NCBI GenBank assembly: GCA_958450365.1
Contig: CAUEEP010000920.1
Span: 1,327,501 to 1,391,500, forward strand
Direction: 5' to 3'
DNA length: 64,000 nt
Source of the DNA: Mesorhabditis belari
Taxonomy: Eukaryota > Nematoda > Chromadorea > Rhabditida > Rhabditidae
The position numbers and the translations under genes were made by a program. Below, piece by piece: positions 47,201 through 62,200 of this stretch. Each line of letters opens with the position of its first letter. Positions within the stretch are counted from its first letter, which is position 1. The notes below the pieces were generated by a model. That model did no database searches. It was not told where the DNA came from and saw only the letters and a list, made by a program, of their open reading frames with translations.

Positions 47201-50200
47201 TTAAATACGGTTCCAATACGGTTCCAATACGGTTCCAATACGGTTCCAATACGGTTCCAATACGGTTCCAAGACGGTTCTAATACGGTTCCAATACGGTT
47301 CCAATACGGTTCTAATACGGTTCCAATACGGTTCCAATACGGTTCCAATACGGTTCCAATACGGTTCTAATACGGTTCCAATACGGTTCCAATACGGTTC
47401 CAATATGGTTCCAATACGGTTCCAGGACGGTTCCTATTTTGATTAAATACGGTTCCAATACGGTTCCAATACGGTTCCAATACGGTTCCAAGACGGTTCC
47501 AATACGGTTCCAATACGGTTCCAAGACGGTTCCAATACGGTTCCTATTTTGATTAAATATGGTTTTAGTTTTAGTTCTGTTCTGTTTTAGACTTTTGTTC
47601 TCTTAAAAACCTCATTATTTCAATTGTTTTCTTGTTGAATAGTTAAATTTAGCTAAATTTAGCTAAATTTAGCTAAATTTATTACAAAATACCATTGGAT
47701 CTTTCCCATTATTTGAGGAATTAGTTCATTCCCTTTCCTTTAAAAGAAAAATTCCTCTCTTTTCCTCTCTTTTTCAATGGTTTACGATTTGCAACAAGCT
47801 CTCAACCCGATTCTCTTTATTTTCGATCCAAATCCAACCTCGTTTTTCCCCCCACAAATCCAGTTTTCGAGAAACATAAAAAACAAAACTTTTAGGTCAT
47901 TTTGAAACTTTGATTTGAAATTTCAATTGTTGAAAACTAAGATATTTGGGAAATTTTAATTTCTTGAAATTACTTACTTTCAATTACTTTAAATTACTTT
48001 TACTTACTTTTACTTACTTTGGCTCAATTACTTTCAATTACTTTTACTCAATTACTTTCAATTAAAGTTCACTTTCAGATTCATATGATTCGCTAAACTG
48101 ACTCTGCTCAAATTTCTGTTTACTTTTTGCTGAGCGGTTCAGCGATGGCGATGTCAAAATATTGGGGCGATGAACGTCACCCGGATGCCATCTATGCGGT
48201 GTATCTCAAGAAAGTGAGTGAACTTTGGAATGAAATAGAGATTATCGACTGTAAAAGCTTTATTTAAGAAACGATTAGGTTGGCCGATAACTCTTGGTAA
48301 CACTTTGTTATACTAGCGTTTATAAATGACAAATTTGCCAATTAACCTACAATTGAAAGTCAATTAAAAAGACTTTCAATCCATTAGAAAGACTTTCAAT
48401 CCATTATAAACCTCCATTATAAACCTCCATTAGAAAGGCCTACTATTTTTCTACAAAATAACGTTTGAATCTTATGAAAATGTTTTGTTTATGGTTTTTT
48501 ATGAAGGCGTGAAGTTGGGTAGTCAAAAAAAGGCAAAAAAGACAATCCGAAGACGCAATTTAGACGCTTTGATCCACAGAAACCTATCTTTATGTCAATA
48601 GATAAAAGATAGAGCGTAAAAAGTTAGGTATATAGCCAAGTTTTCAGGATAATCTGTTCAGCCGATTTCTTTCTAGAGCTTTTTATCGAATTTTACGAAA
48701 AACTAGGTTTTCCACTCGAATTTACTTGGAAACAGACCAAAATTTGCTTGAAATGATAGAAAAGTGAATGCTAAACATCTTCTGTTTAGAGTTTAGAGCA
48801 TCTTCTGTAGGTTAATTGGTGAATTTATCATTTTTTAAATGCTAGTAGAACAAAGTGTTACCAAAACTAAGACAAAGTGTTCGCTGATTAATCAAAAAAA
48901 AGCCCTAGAAAGTTCAAGAAAGCTTTTAGTTTAAACTCACTAGGAATTTCTCATTTCTGTAGCCGGTAGTTTTGAATGAGACCCCGAATCTTCAATGAAA
49001 TATAGCTTGTAGATCTAGAAAGCTGTTGAACCTGAAAGAGCTATTGGGCCAGGTTTTGGCTGCGGATTCAGAAAACTCTTTAGATATATAGATCTTTAGA
49101 TATCTCACCTTAAGTTGACACTCTTCTCTAGATAGAGCTTCATAGCTTCAGAGCTGAGATAGAGATAGAGATAGAGCTTCAGATAGAGATAGAGCTTCAG
49201 ATAGAGATAGAGCTTCAGATAGAGATAGAGCTTCAGCTAGAGATAGAGCTTCAGCTAGAGATAGAGCTTCAGATAGAGATAGAGCTTCAGCTAGAGATCG
49301 AGATAAAGCTTCAGATAGAGATCGAGCTTCAGCTAGAGATAGAGCTTCAGAACTTCAGATAGAGATAGAGCTTCAGAGCTTTAGCTAGAGATAGAGATAG
49401 AGCTTCAGCTAGAGATCGAGCTTCAGTGCTTCAGATAGAGATAAAGCTTCAGCTAGAGATAGAGCTTTAGCTAGAGATCGAGATAAAGCTTCAGATAGAG
49501 ATCGAGCTTCAGCTAGAGATAGAGCTTCAGAGCTTCAGCTAGAGATAGAGCTTCAGAGCTTTAGCTAGAGATAGAGATAGAGCTTCAGATAGAGATCGAG
49601 CTTCAGAGCTTCAGATAGAGATAGTTCTTCAGAAGATGATAAAGCCCAACAACCAGCCCAGCTATTTGTAAAAGAAACTAACCTTTTTTAGCTAAACATT
49701 TCCCCAGATCAATCAACATAACCCATTTCCAGGTCCGTTACGTTCCCCCATCCGGCTATGAAGGTGTACCGGTGAGTTCAAACCATTTTATTGACAAGAA
49801 AGAGAAATACATGTTTTCAATTTTATTTGTTTATCTTTTGGCTTAAGAAAAAGAGAATGTTTTCATCTTTTCCCATTTCATTTCGGAAAAGAAAGCTGTT
49901 GTACTTTTGAGTTGACATTCCAATCAAAAACTCGGCTTTTCCTTGGCTCTTTCGATGAGCTGACTCACAATTTTCTTTTCAAAAAATGAAAAACTTTGTT
50001 TATGTCTTTGATTAGAAATTTTGATAACTAACCGGAATTTATTTCTTAAAGTTAAGAATTTCACAAGTTCTATCAGTTTTAACACTTATAAATCTAGTTT
50101 TGATCGCTACAAGTCCGTTTTGTTTAAGCGTTTAATCGTTTAAGCGGTTTAAGCGGACAATCCTAGTACAAACTTTTTGACATTCTACAGTAAACTTGCA

Positions 50201-53200
50201 AAGTTTCACTTTGTATTGATGGTTCTTTGTTGACCTTACGGTTCTTTGTTGATAAAGTCCTTGGGATGAATCAAAAAAATTCCCGCCAGCAGTTTACGCA
50301 CCATTCAAGGTGTTTGGGATGCAAGGTTGGTCAGCAGAGTATACTAACAAACGCTAAGCCAAAATTGGCTGATCAAATTGGCTGATTAAAAATCCACTTG
50401 TGGGATTGTGCTACCCCTATGAGGCTTATATTAGGTTGAGGAAAAAGTTCTGACTCAGCTACGAAAGAGAGTCTTGCACTTTGAGTTGGTTCCGAATGGT
50501 CGTGCCATCAATGCCGAGCTCTATTGCCAACAGAGCAGTTGGCTTGCATTTACAAAAAGCTCGTTATAATTTGAGAAATACCGTATTTATTCTAATAGAA
50601 GCAAATGTGCTTCTATTAGAATAGAAGCATGGAAGCACATGAGCTTCTATTAGAATAGAAGCATGGAAGCACATGTGCTTCTATTAGAATAGAAGCATAA
50701 AAGCAAATGAGCTTCTATTAGAATAGAAGCATAGAAGCAAATGTGCTTCTATTTTTCAACCTCCCAAAATTGGGCTGCCAAAAAAAGTAGGTAAGGACCA
50801 CATGGATCAAAAAATCTAAAAACCATTTTAAACGTTAGCCATTAGCCTAAAACGTACTAAAAACACGTTTAAAACTAAAATCATTTTTTCATCCGGATCC
50901 CACAAAAATTTTCTCGGAAAAATCATCCAAAAATCCAAACCAACTTTTAAATTTTACTGCCGATGCAATATTACTTAGTTTTAAGCCTAGAGCTATCCAT
51001 AAAACCCCACAAGGGATCTTAAGTCAAGATTTCGCAGGATATCGATCTCTGGCTTCGATTAGAGACTGCTTCTTTTAGAATAAATACGGTAATTGTTGTT
51101 ATTTTTGTTATTAAAGTGCGCATAAAAACTGAATTTTTCTCAGCAGGACTTTTTCCTGAACCTAATAACTGGATTTGTTACCAGATTGACTCATAGGGAC
51201 TCAACCCAAATCAGAAACGACTTTGCTAGCTATATTGGGAAGTCGTTGGCCAAACGGCGAGCGATTACGGCTGCACAAAGAACACCAGCCAGACACCCGC
51301 ACAAAGAACTTTCTTTGATCTGAAAATAACTTCTAGAAGAGATTTGAAGCTAAAAATTTGTGTCCCGGGGTTTTCGGGGTTAAAGAATCGATTGACGGTG
51401 TGTAGACTATAGATCAACGTTGTGGAATCTTGCATTCTAGTATCGGATTCCGGAAAGCAACAATGTACACTGCTCCAACTAATTTTAGAGCCGTTTTTTA
51501 AAACTCAGTAGCGACTGAGAGAAATCAATGAAGTTCAGCTTTGGCTTCTATATTGACTTTTGCCTTCTAGACTTCTAACTTCTAGATTGACTTTTGCCTT
51601 CTAGACTTCTAGCTTCTAGATTGACTTTTGCAGACAAAGCGCCACGACAATTAGCAACTTCTAAATAAAACTGCACAGAAAAGCTTAGTACAAAGATTTT
51701 CTACTGGCTGAATTTCAGATTTCTCTCAGTCGCGTTTCAGATTTCTCTTAGTACTGAGTTTTAAAAAAAACGTAATTGGCTCTATAATTAGTTGGAGCAG
51801 TGTACAACCGAATCAATTTCCTTTTTTGATTGCCATCCAATCCACCCATCATCAGTCTTTCAACAATTTCTCGATATCTTTCCTTTCTTTCCCGATTCTC
51901 ATCCCATTTCTCGTCGAAATCCAAACAAAAAACCCACAATTAAGTCCAGTTTCTCTCTGATTCGACGCTTTGAATCCAGAAAAGAAAAGAAATCCCGTAC
52001 AAATCTATCCCATTTCAATTCTTTGCTAAATTCAACGGCTTTACAACGGCAAATTCAACGGCTTTTCCGAACTTCAGATCTTCAGATCTTCAGATCTTCA
52101 GATCTTCAGATCTTCAGAACTTCAAAACTTCTTTTTCTACATCTTTTCCGATGTTTGTTTCTTGATGATTCTGTTTCCCGATTTCGCCTATTTACAGAGA
52201 GAATTTGATTCGACTTTTCGTTTTTCCCTTCCACAATTCCACAATTTTTCCTTTTTCTTTTCAAGAAATATTGATTTTGATCTACTGATAATGATAAAAT
52301 ATTATAATATATTGGGTTGTCCAGTTATGAATGCGCGTTTTTTACTATTTGGTAGATTTCTCAAGATACCGAAATCAAGAAAAAGATTTATATGAGTATT
52401 ATTCGAAAGCTGAAGATCTCCTCTACATTTTGATATAAAAAGTTCTTGAATTTACCCATTTTTTTGGGTAAATTGACTGCACAGAAGAAGAGGTGGTCAA
52501 AAAATGGAAGGGTGCCTTTGGATCAAGTTTTGGCTCCGCTCAAATTGAGTTAACCGTTTGATGTTTGGTCAATAGATATATCAATACAACTTTTTTTAAA
52601 TATAACAATTTCAGAGTATCTTTACTTTTCTTTTCTGGGCGGTTATTTACACCATAAAGCTTGAGGAATAGCTAAGCTGGAATGAATTTTTTCGAAAACG
52701 ACCTCTCCCTTTGTGCAGTCAATTTGCCCAAAAGCTAAACAAATTCCAAAGGTTTTTATATCAAAATGTAGAGGAGATATTCAGCTCTCGAATGATATAT
52801 AACACTCATATACATCTGTTCGATATCTTGAGAAATTTACAAAATAGTAAAAACACGCATTCATAACTGGACAACCCAATATATTAGGTTGATGCAAAAG
52901 TCTTTTTCATTTTTTTCGTACTTCCGTTAAAAAGTAACAAATGCACCAATTGAACAACGGTTTATTGCATTCGAAAGGCCAATTATTTTTCTGCAAAATG
53001 ACATTAAAACGAGTTTAAAATGTCTTATGTCTAGATTTTTTTGAGAGCCTGAAGTCGGGTAGTCAAAAAAGGCGACGGCTCGATGATGCATTTTAGACGC
53101 TTTAGCTAAGAAAACCAATCTTGATGTTAATAAATAAAAGATAGAGCACAAAAAGTTAGATATTTTTTCAGATTTTCAGAGAAATTGATTCAGCCAATTT

Positions 53201-56200
53201 CTTTATAGAGGTTTTTATAGATTTTTATGAAAAACCCGTTTTCACTCTCGAATTTGCTTGAAAGTGAACCCAAATTGACTTAAAAAGATGGGAAATTGAA
53301 CAATAAACACTTTTCATTTAGAGCAAACCATAGGTTAATTGATGACTTTGTTATTTTTCAAAAGAAGTACGAAAAAAATGAAAAAGACTTTTGCATCAAC
53401 CTAATAAAATAATATTACATTTAATATAATATGTTGTAGAGAAATAAAGCCAAATTTAAAGGAAAATTGATCCCGAGCATAGCTCAAAACAATCAAATCG
53501 GCTCAGTCGCTCAGTGCTTCTTCTCTTTTACTATTAACTATTTATTAATAATTAATGATTAACCAAATTGTTCGTGAGCTTTTGATTAGATGAACAACTT
53601 TTCTAGAAATGGTTTGTTTAATCAGAAATTCCCCACCATCTTGAAGATTTGTTTAGCTTTTTTTCTGGATCTGATTTCTTGGAGTGCTTTCACAAGCACT
53701 TCCTTCTCGCTTGTTTTTCTATCAAATACGAAAATTGATCGAACTTGTCAAGTTAATTTTCACAAAGCTTTTCTCATAGTCAGTTTAAGATTTTAGCCAA
53801 TGAAAAGGCCATAAATTGGATGTTCATTTGAAGACTTAAATCCAAAGAGAACTTTCAAAATAGAACTCCAAAATAAGCCTTAGAAATGAAACGATCTACC
53901 TTCGCTAAACTCTGACCAATAATCTAGAACAAAGCTCCGATATCTCTTAAGAAAACCTCTGATATCTTTTTGATATATTTCTTCAGTATTCGCAACTTGT
54001 ACTTGTGCAACTTGTACTTGTGCAACTTGTACTTGTACAACTTGTACTTGCACTTGTAGAACTTGTACTTGCACTTGTAGAGCTTGTACTTGCACTTGTA
54101 GAACTTGTACTTGCACTTGTAGAACTTGTACTTGTACAGCTTGTACTTGCACTTGTACAACTTGTACTTGTACTTGTACAGCTTGTACTTGCACTTGTAC
54201 AACTTGTACTTGTACTTGTACAACTTGTACCTGCACTTGTACAACTTGTAATTGTCCAACTTGTACTTGTACAACTTGTACTTGTACAGCTTGTACTTGT
54301 ACTTGTACAACTTGTACTTGTACTTGTGCAACTTGTACTTGTACAACTTGTACGTGTACAACTTGTACTTGTACTTGTACAACTTGTACTTGTACTTGTG
54401 CAACATTTTACTATCAGAATCGAACCAAGTACAGTGTTTTTGAACTTAACACAAAGATTGTTACCTTGTGCTTTTCAATAATGACTCGAATTCCGCTAAA
54501 ATCCATCATTTGCTTTCCTTGGAATCTGTTCCCATTTCTCTTCAAGGATCCCTTCGAGTGTTGTCTGCCGATTCCACCAATCGGAACTTTTTTCTCCTTT
54601 CAGCTTCTCTTTTTTTTCGAATGTCCGAGAGGTGTTCCTGTATTTCCCCTTGAAGATTCTCTTCAAGATCCACGTGTCCCTTTTTCTTTTCTTCTCCTTG
54701 CCCGTCGCGTCTCAGGTGACGCACAAAAGACAAAAATACGAGCAAGCAAGCAACCGAATGCTCGCGTTCAGGGGAATGTTTTTTGAAAGAAGAAGTTGAA
54801 GAATTCTTGGAAACCATTCACGCAAACTTCAAAGAGCTGGTTTGGCAGTGTTTTAGAAGCCTTTCTTAAGAATTTTGTTTTACAATTGATCTTGTTTACA
54901 ATTGTTTTACAATTGATCTTTCTGATCTTTTCATAAACTTGCTCAAGATCAACAAAGATGATTAATGAGCTTTTTTATCAGTCTATCGCTTGCATGTCCT
55001 TGACTTTTTCCCCAGGACTCTTTCGTAAACATAAACAGCTATTGAAATCTATTTAAGCATTTCAAATTGAGCTTTAAAATGATCTAAAATGATTGATTGA
55101 TTGATTTGATTCAACTGGAGGCAGACTTTTGTAGTCAAGCTCACTTGTAAATAAAGCTAAAGACTTCAAAAGAAAATTTTGGAATGTTTAGCTTATTGTT
55201 AGTAAGCTAAACATTCGAAAATCTCAAATCATAATTTCAAAGATCGAATTCACCTCAAAAGTGAGCAATTTACGAGTAAGTAGGCTAGTAAGTAGGCTAG
55301 TAAAAGTCAAGAAAAAGCGGTTCGTTCCACTTTTGGAAAGAGTTGGAAGAGCTGAAAGAGAGAAAAAGCACTTATGGATAGCCTTGATGTTATTGTATTC
55401 TTGACTCTTGACTCTTGAAAAGGATTGAAGGAAAAGATTGAACGATTTTGGGAGGAGAATGGGTTTAAAGGAGGGGAAAGAGAGACTTGAGGGGGCCACT
55501 CGACCCTTCCCTCTTCGTCTCTTCTCTCATCACTTGCATATCCACGCCAGACTTGCGAACTTGGTGAAATCTATTATTCACGATTATTCAAAGCTATTCA
55601 TTGTTGGGTATTCTTAATCTTTAGTTATTGATATTGATCAATTATTGCTCTGGGATCCTATTCGAAAACTCAAAAAAACCCTTCCAACTCTAAGAAAATC
55701 TTTTGGGTACCTTTTAGTGCTCAATATTTCTGAATCTGAGTCTTAATCTTTGTTCTACAACATTCTACAACATTCTACAACATTCTACAACATTCTAAAA
55801 CATTCTACAACATTCTACAACATTCTAAAACATTCTACAACATTCTACAACATTCTAAAACATTCTAAAACATTCTACAACATTATTCGAACAATAACTA
55901 ATCAAATATCCAATATTCTTGACTCTCGTTAGTTTCGAATTCAAGAACTTTGAAGTATTAACTTTAAAACTTTAAAGCAGGAACTTTAAACCCATCCTAG
56001 TCTGGCTAATATTCGATTCCTAGCAAAACATTAAACAATATCTGTTTATCAATCCATTTCAACAACAAGACTGCCTTCAAAGCCCTGCTAGAATTGCTAC
56101 TACAATCGTTATATCAATTCATTCATTCAACAGCTACGGATTCCTGCAAATAACAAAGAGAGCTCATTTTTCGTTATCCAGTCCAACATATTACTAGTAT

Positions 56201-59200
56201 CTCTTTCCTTTCCCTTTTTTCTTGGCCTTGATTCGTTTCTCTCGGCTATTCATTTTTTATTGACTGACATTCAACGCCTCAATTCACGAAACAACCAATC
56301 CTTTCTCCCATTTTTTCATTGATTCTTTCCCTACTCGGATTTCCACACTCAATGTAATCCTAATCCTGAAGACTGCAATGTATTAAAAGTACATTTCTAC
56401 AAAAACAATAATCCCTTGATCTTTGCAATGCGGCTCTACTCGTTTCGAACGACTTATTCGTTTCATGACCTTGAGCGCACCTCGATTCCGGTGAGTGAAG
56501 GTTTTCATTGTTTATTTCGCAAATTCTTGAGTTTCTTTTCAAGTAGACAATATTAATATCAAATAGAAATTCCAATTGCGATGCTAGCTGGACTTTGACA
56601 ACTAATCCAGAGTGCTAGATCATCTTAAAGTTTACACTTTGAGTCACTGCATCACTTGACTCTTTGGCTTGATCTAGCTATCATATGTCAACTTACCTAT
56701 CTGCTTGAGAGTCATCCAATAGTTGCTAGACTTGTGCGCTTTAACTAGTTGTGCGCTTAACTTGATACTTAAGTGAACTTGTATCGTAAACTTGGCTTGG
56801 TAAAAAACACTGGAAAATATCCCAGTAGTTGGCAGTCTCAGGTACTTTAGTCCTAATTTATTGAAGTAAATTACGATTAAAGTATGATTGAAGTCAAGAT
56901 TACTTGGTAAAAGATAATGGAAACTATCTCAATCTTACCAAGCTCAATCATACAGCAGCCACGTTAACTTCGCCGCTTTTTCCGATCCATTTGCCGTTGG
57001 CAATCTACGAATTTTGCGCGTATCTTAGCCGGGTTTGTTTGAAAAAAAGTTGAATTTGATTTCATTCGATAGAAAATTTGATTTCAAGTCGAATGAAAGC
57101 AAATTAGCAGGATTTAGCCATACCTGACTTAGCAAAGTTAGCAAATGTCTTCCAGAGTTAGCAAAGGTCTTCCAGAGTTAGCAGATGTCTTCCAGAGTTA
57201 GCAAAGTCTTCCAGAGTTAGCAAATGTCTTCCAGAGTTAGCAAATGTCTTCCAGAGTTAACAAATGGCTTATAAATTTGAATTAAAACCTACAAATTCTC
57301 GATGCTAAACCCCATTTACCCACTCTTCTCGCTTTTGACCGTAAAGTCCACTATTTTTGTCTCAAAAACCCTTCCGCGGTTCCTTTCAAGGAAAAGAAAC
57401 GAATGCTTGTGTTGACTTTTCGACGTGAGCCTCTTTTTCAACTTTTATTCCTTTTTAGATTCTATTTTTCATCTATGATTTCCACACATTGATAGGCTGA
57501 TTCACCATTTTTCATTTCGATTTTCTCGAAAGACGAAAAAAAATTGTCAACAAGAGAACAGCGAAAAGTTTCAGCAATCAATTTGATTTATTTGGCTTTA
57601 CACAATTTGGCAAAAAGGTGGCTATTTGATTGCTATTTGATTGATATTTGATTGCTTGATTGGTGGGGTGAAAAGGCCACTTGAGTTGATATTCACTCGA
57701 GAAGATATTCAGTAAACTTTGATTCTCTTCTACTATTCCGAACACTATCTGAGATGTCTGAGAAGCTAGAAAAGTCATGGAATCATTCCGATTTCCTCGC
57801 AAAATCGCTTTTCAATCTCTTGCAAAGATTGAAGCCACATTACAAGGCGATCGCTAAACCGCCGACAATCATTGTGAGTTTTGAGCTGTTCCTACTAGAG
57901 CTGGTCATACTAGAGCTGTTCGTACTAGAGCTGCTCGTACTAGAGCTGTTCGTACAGCTTTAAAAACTGTTCTATATGTGTGTTTCCTTGATTCCTTGGT
58001 GTTGATAATATAATTTGAGTTGACGTTGTTGACTTTTGAGTTTGAATAGTTGACAAAGTTGATTTAACAATTTATTTAAGACGAAATTTTGGGCAATTCT
58101 TTTCAAAAACAAAAGTTTGACAACGAATTTAACCAAAGAGAAACAATGCTTTGAAATGGCGGACAAATAGGGGTACGGTAGGCACTTTGGATCCACACAA
58201 GTTAACAAACAAATAATCTGTGGAAAATGATTTAAAGCAACTATTGGTACTATCCTGTTATACATCCCCACGCGTTTTGTGCACCTAATTTAGACTACTT
58301 TAAAATCATGTGTTTAGAATAAGTTGTTTAATATGTTTAGACTATAGTTTTGGACTAAGCGTAGATTAGATCATATGCATCAAGTAGATAAAACAATATT
58401 ATACATTCTAAATGGTTAGGTCAATTGGAATGGGGATGTATAACAGGATAGTACTCAACTATTATATTCTTTTCATCTCGCATAAGCTGAATTGCCTCAT
58501 CACCTGCTGTAAATATAAATGTAAATGTACTTTACGTAACTATTTGCATGTTTTAAAAGAGCTAAAGAGTTGGTTTGCATAAAAGAAGGGCTAAAGAGCT
58601 TGGGCTCAGGGTCAGGGTTAGGCTTAGGCTTAGGCTTAGGCTTAGGCTTAGGCTTAAGCTTAGGCTTTTAGGCTTAGGCTTAGGTTAGGCTTAGGCTTAG
58701 GCTTAAGCTTAGGCTTAGGCTTAGGCTTAAGCTTAGGCTTTTAGGCTTAGGCTTAGGTTAGGCTTAGGTTAGGCTTAGGTTTAAGCGTAGGCTTAGGCTT
58801 AGGCTTAGGCTTAGGTTTAGGCTTAGGCTTTTTGGCCTTAGGCTTAGGCTTAGGTTTAGGTTTAGGTTTAGGCTTAGGCTTAGGCTTAGGCTTAGGTTAG
58901 GCTTAGGCTTAGGCTTAGGTTAGGCTTAGGCTTAGGCTTGGACTTAGGTTTAGGCTTAGGCTTAGGCTTAGGCTTAGGCTTAGGTTTAGGTTTAGGCTTA
59001 GGCTTAGGCTTAGGTTAGGCTTAGGTTTAAGCTTAGGCGTAGGCTGAGGCTTAGGCTTAGGTTTAGGTTTAGGCTTAGGCTTAGGCTTAGGCTTAGGCTT
59101 AGGCTTAGGCTTAGGTTAGGCTTAGGCTTAGGCTTGGACTTAGGTTTAGGCTTAGGCTTAGAGCTAAGGTTCAAGGGCTAAATTTCAAAACCAATGCTGT

Positions 59201-62200
59201 TTGTGCGAAAGAAATGTTTAAGTTAAGATCAGATGTTTTGGTATTAAAGGCACAAATTGATTACTGTAAAAGCTTTAATTATTGCATTTTGTTTTTAGGT
59301 TTTAAGGCTTAGCTTGAGCTTTATATTCAGCCTGAAATATTGTTTCTTTACCAAAAGACAAAGTCGTTCAACTTCATCTCTTGTCAAGTCAAACTCCCTG
59401 AATCAATCCTATTTTTACAATCTTCTCGTGATTTTTGCGCCGTTTTTATTTTGACTTTCAGCCTGAGTGATCGGTGTTTTCTTTTAGGAATGATCGATTA
59501 GAAAAACGATCGTTTTTCTCTAATTTGATTGATGAAGGCGCTTTTCGGGGAACCATCAAAGTCCAGTGTGAAAAACTTGGTTTCCTTGGATAATTACTAA
59601 TCTTATAAAAGTAACTTATTTGAATGAACAAATCAATGAGTTTTCTTACAACTCTTTTTAATTATTTGTCTTGAAACTTTAGAACAGCCTTAAAATCAAA
59701 AAGTTAAGTCAATTTTTGATTTCCAATAGTTTTGATTTTCTTTTCTTTTTGGTTTTAGTACTAAATGGTGAGAAAACAAATTTTCATAGTTTTTAAAAAA
59801 CTTTGCTGTTCAAAGAAAAAATTTACATTTATTAATCCTCTAAAGATCCAAGCCCACCAATTTCTGCCAATTCCACGCAAATCGAATCTCTGTACTCATA
59901 AAATGCATCCGGATTTCTCTTTTTTTTTCTCCTTTTCCTTTCTTTTTCCTTTATAATCCAGTGACCGTTTGAATGGATGAGGATAACGACCTTGCTCGCC
60001 CCGTTTTGTCCTCTCTTTTCTCTTTTCACTATGCCCGAATATCCGAGTGTGGGGAAAACCCAGATTTTCCGCTTTCTGACCGAAATCCCTAACAGCGTTT
60101 CTCGTTAAAAATTTGTATCGATTCTAGCCTTGGGCTTTTTTTGTCTGATTATTTTCTTACCGTTCCTATTAGCTTGTTCTTTTGAATGTGTATCAGATTC
60201 TCATGGATCTCACAATGATATTAAAGACTTTCTGATTATTTTCTTACTCTTCCTATTAACCTGATCTTTTTAAATGTGTATCAGATTCTCATGGATCTCA
60301 CAATGGTATTAAAGAACTTTCTGGGTCTACTGATTGTCAGTCTGAGGTCTGCTACTTAGTTAGTAACTGTTTTTGCATTAGTTTTTAATAGTTCTTGTAT
60401 CAATTTCTCAAATCCTACCTTCAGTAGAATAAATTTTTCTTCACTTTGCTTAAAAAGTGTGCAAAATCTTATGATTAATCGATTTTTGATTACAATCTTT
60501 ACAATTGATTACAATACAATTGATTACAATCGATCAAAGTCAATAAAAAAACTCATCTTGATCAGTTATTGGCTTTAAATTTAAACTTTTCCAGTCTAAG
60601 ACAAGTTCGATTAAGTTTTTTATCATCAAATGATTGATTTACCGATATAAAGCAAAAATCACATCTTATTTTGTTTCTTATTCAACTTTTTTTCGCAATC
60701 ACTCTTTCCTCGTCAAAACAAATTCTCACCAAAATTGACGTTTTTCTCTTTCGCAATTTTCGAATCAAAATTTACACGCCAATTCTTATCAATTTAGCAT
60801 CATTATTTTCTCAATTTCAATAGCAAATTCCTCGTTTCTTTGCCCGTAACTAGCTTGTGTTTTTTTTTGCAGAACGGAGAAGTGAAAGTCTTGGAAAAAA
60901 GAGAAGAACGACCGCATTCCATTTGACGAGAGAAGAAAAGCTTTTCTATTGATCGTAGTGAAGAAAACAGTGCAAAAATTTGGTGAATGCCCGAGGTTGA
61001 CGCCGAGAATCTCCCGCCGACTGGGAAGGCCACGGTCACTCGGAGATTCGCGCAGAAATGCATGAATCCAAAGGTAAAGATAATTATGCAGAAATGGCAA
61101 ATGAATGTTTGTCTTGAATGAATGAATTAATGTTCTTAAACTTATTTCCAAAGTTTTTCAAGAATTTGGCTATATACAAAACTTTTTTTACTATTTGAAC
61201 TTGCTAGTAAACCCGAAGATCAAGGAATTTATTCAAATCCTTTAAGTTATTTATAGTTAACGTTAAAGCCTTCTCAATAAGCCCCTTGAGATGAAAAGGC
61301 GAAAAAAGCATCGGCATGGCTATCGGCATGCCTCCAAGCTATCGGCATGGCGCAGTGGTAGAGCGCCGGTCTCTCGCTCTGGCCTCTCCTTCCCGACCAT
61401 CCGGGTTCAATCCCGGCCTCGGTCTCTTGCAATCTAGAATCAGAATTTTTTGGCAATCTAGAATTAGATTGAAGCGCTCATCTGAAAAAGCAGGATTTCA
61501 GCTATAACAGCAGAAGAGCAGAAAAGCTTCAAGTAAAACCAGTTATTTGTTTGATCAGGGTTTCCGAAACAATTCTACAAAATATCTATATTCTCTACAA
61601 TATATCTACACCTTTTCCAACTTCTAATCTCTGCTCTTTACCTTGACAATCTGAAGTTGATTCTGAACCCTAATGCTTCCAGTTTTCTGCTCAAAATTTT
61701 GCTTTTCCTATTTAACAACACACCCCTCAATTAGCTAGAAAATAGCGGAGAATCAAGAAAAAAAGAAAATGAACAGTAAAGCGAAAGTCAAAGGTAAAAA
61801 GAAACAAAAAGAAATTGGTGGTGTGGACCGGTAAAGGAACGTGTTTGGTTGAGAGAATCCTCTCCCTTGCCAGCGACAGCCTAATCTCCTCGCATAGGGC
61901 TTATTTTTGAGAATAGACCGGTCTGTGCTATTTGGTGCTCTCTAAACCTAAGTTCTCTCGCTTTTCATATTATATCTCCCGTTCTTTATCCCAATCTTCT
62001 CTAATGTCTCGATTTTGTTTGTTGTTTTAGCTGTTCTTAGCTAGATTGAGTTTTTGGGTCATTTACAACGTCAATAATAAGTTTATCAATTATCAATCGG
62101 TTTCTAAACTTTTCCGATAAGTAGCTTGACGAGAGCTTGACTTCAGATACCTCTCTTTAACCATTTAGCTAGTTATTTTGATCTTCTATCTTCTTCTTAT

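Noticed and set aside
47080..47524. Minus-strand frames with [11 protein letters not shown] repeats
   Set aside because: They come from an 11-nt minisatellite, which yields the same peptide cycle in all frames of one strand.
53880..54481. Frames rich in YKYKL or LVLVQ
   Set aside because: Products of the TTGTAC minisatellite; intronic, no start context or splice support.
58606..59165. A true chromosome end
   Set aside because: Unique sequence and in-frame exons of the same gene lie on both sides.
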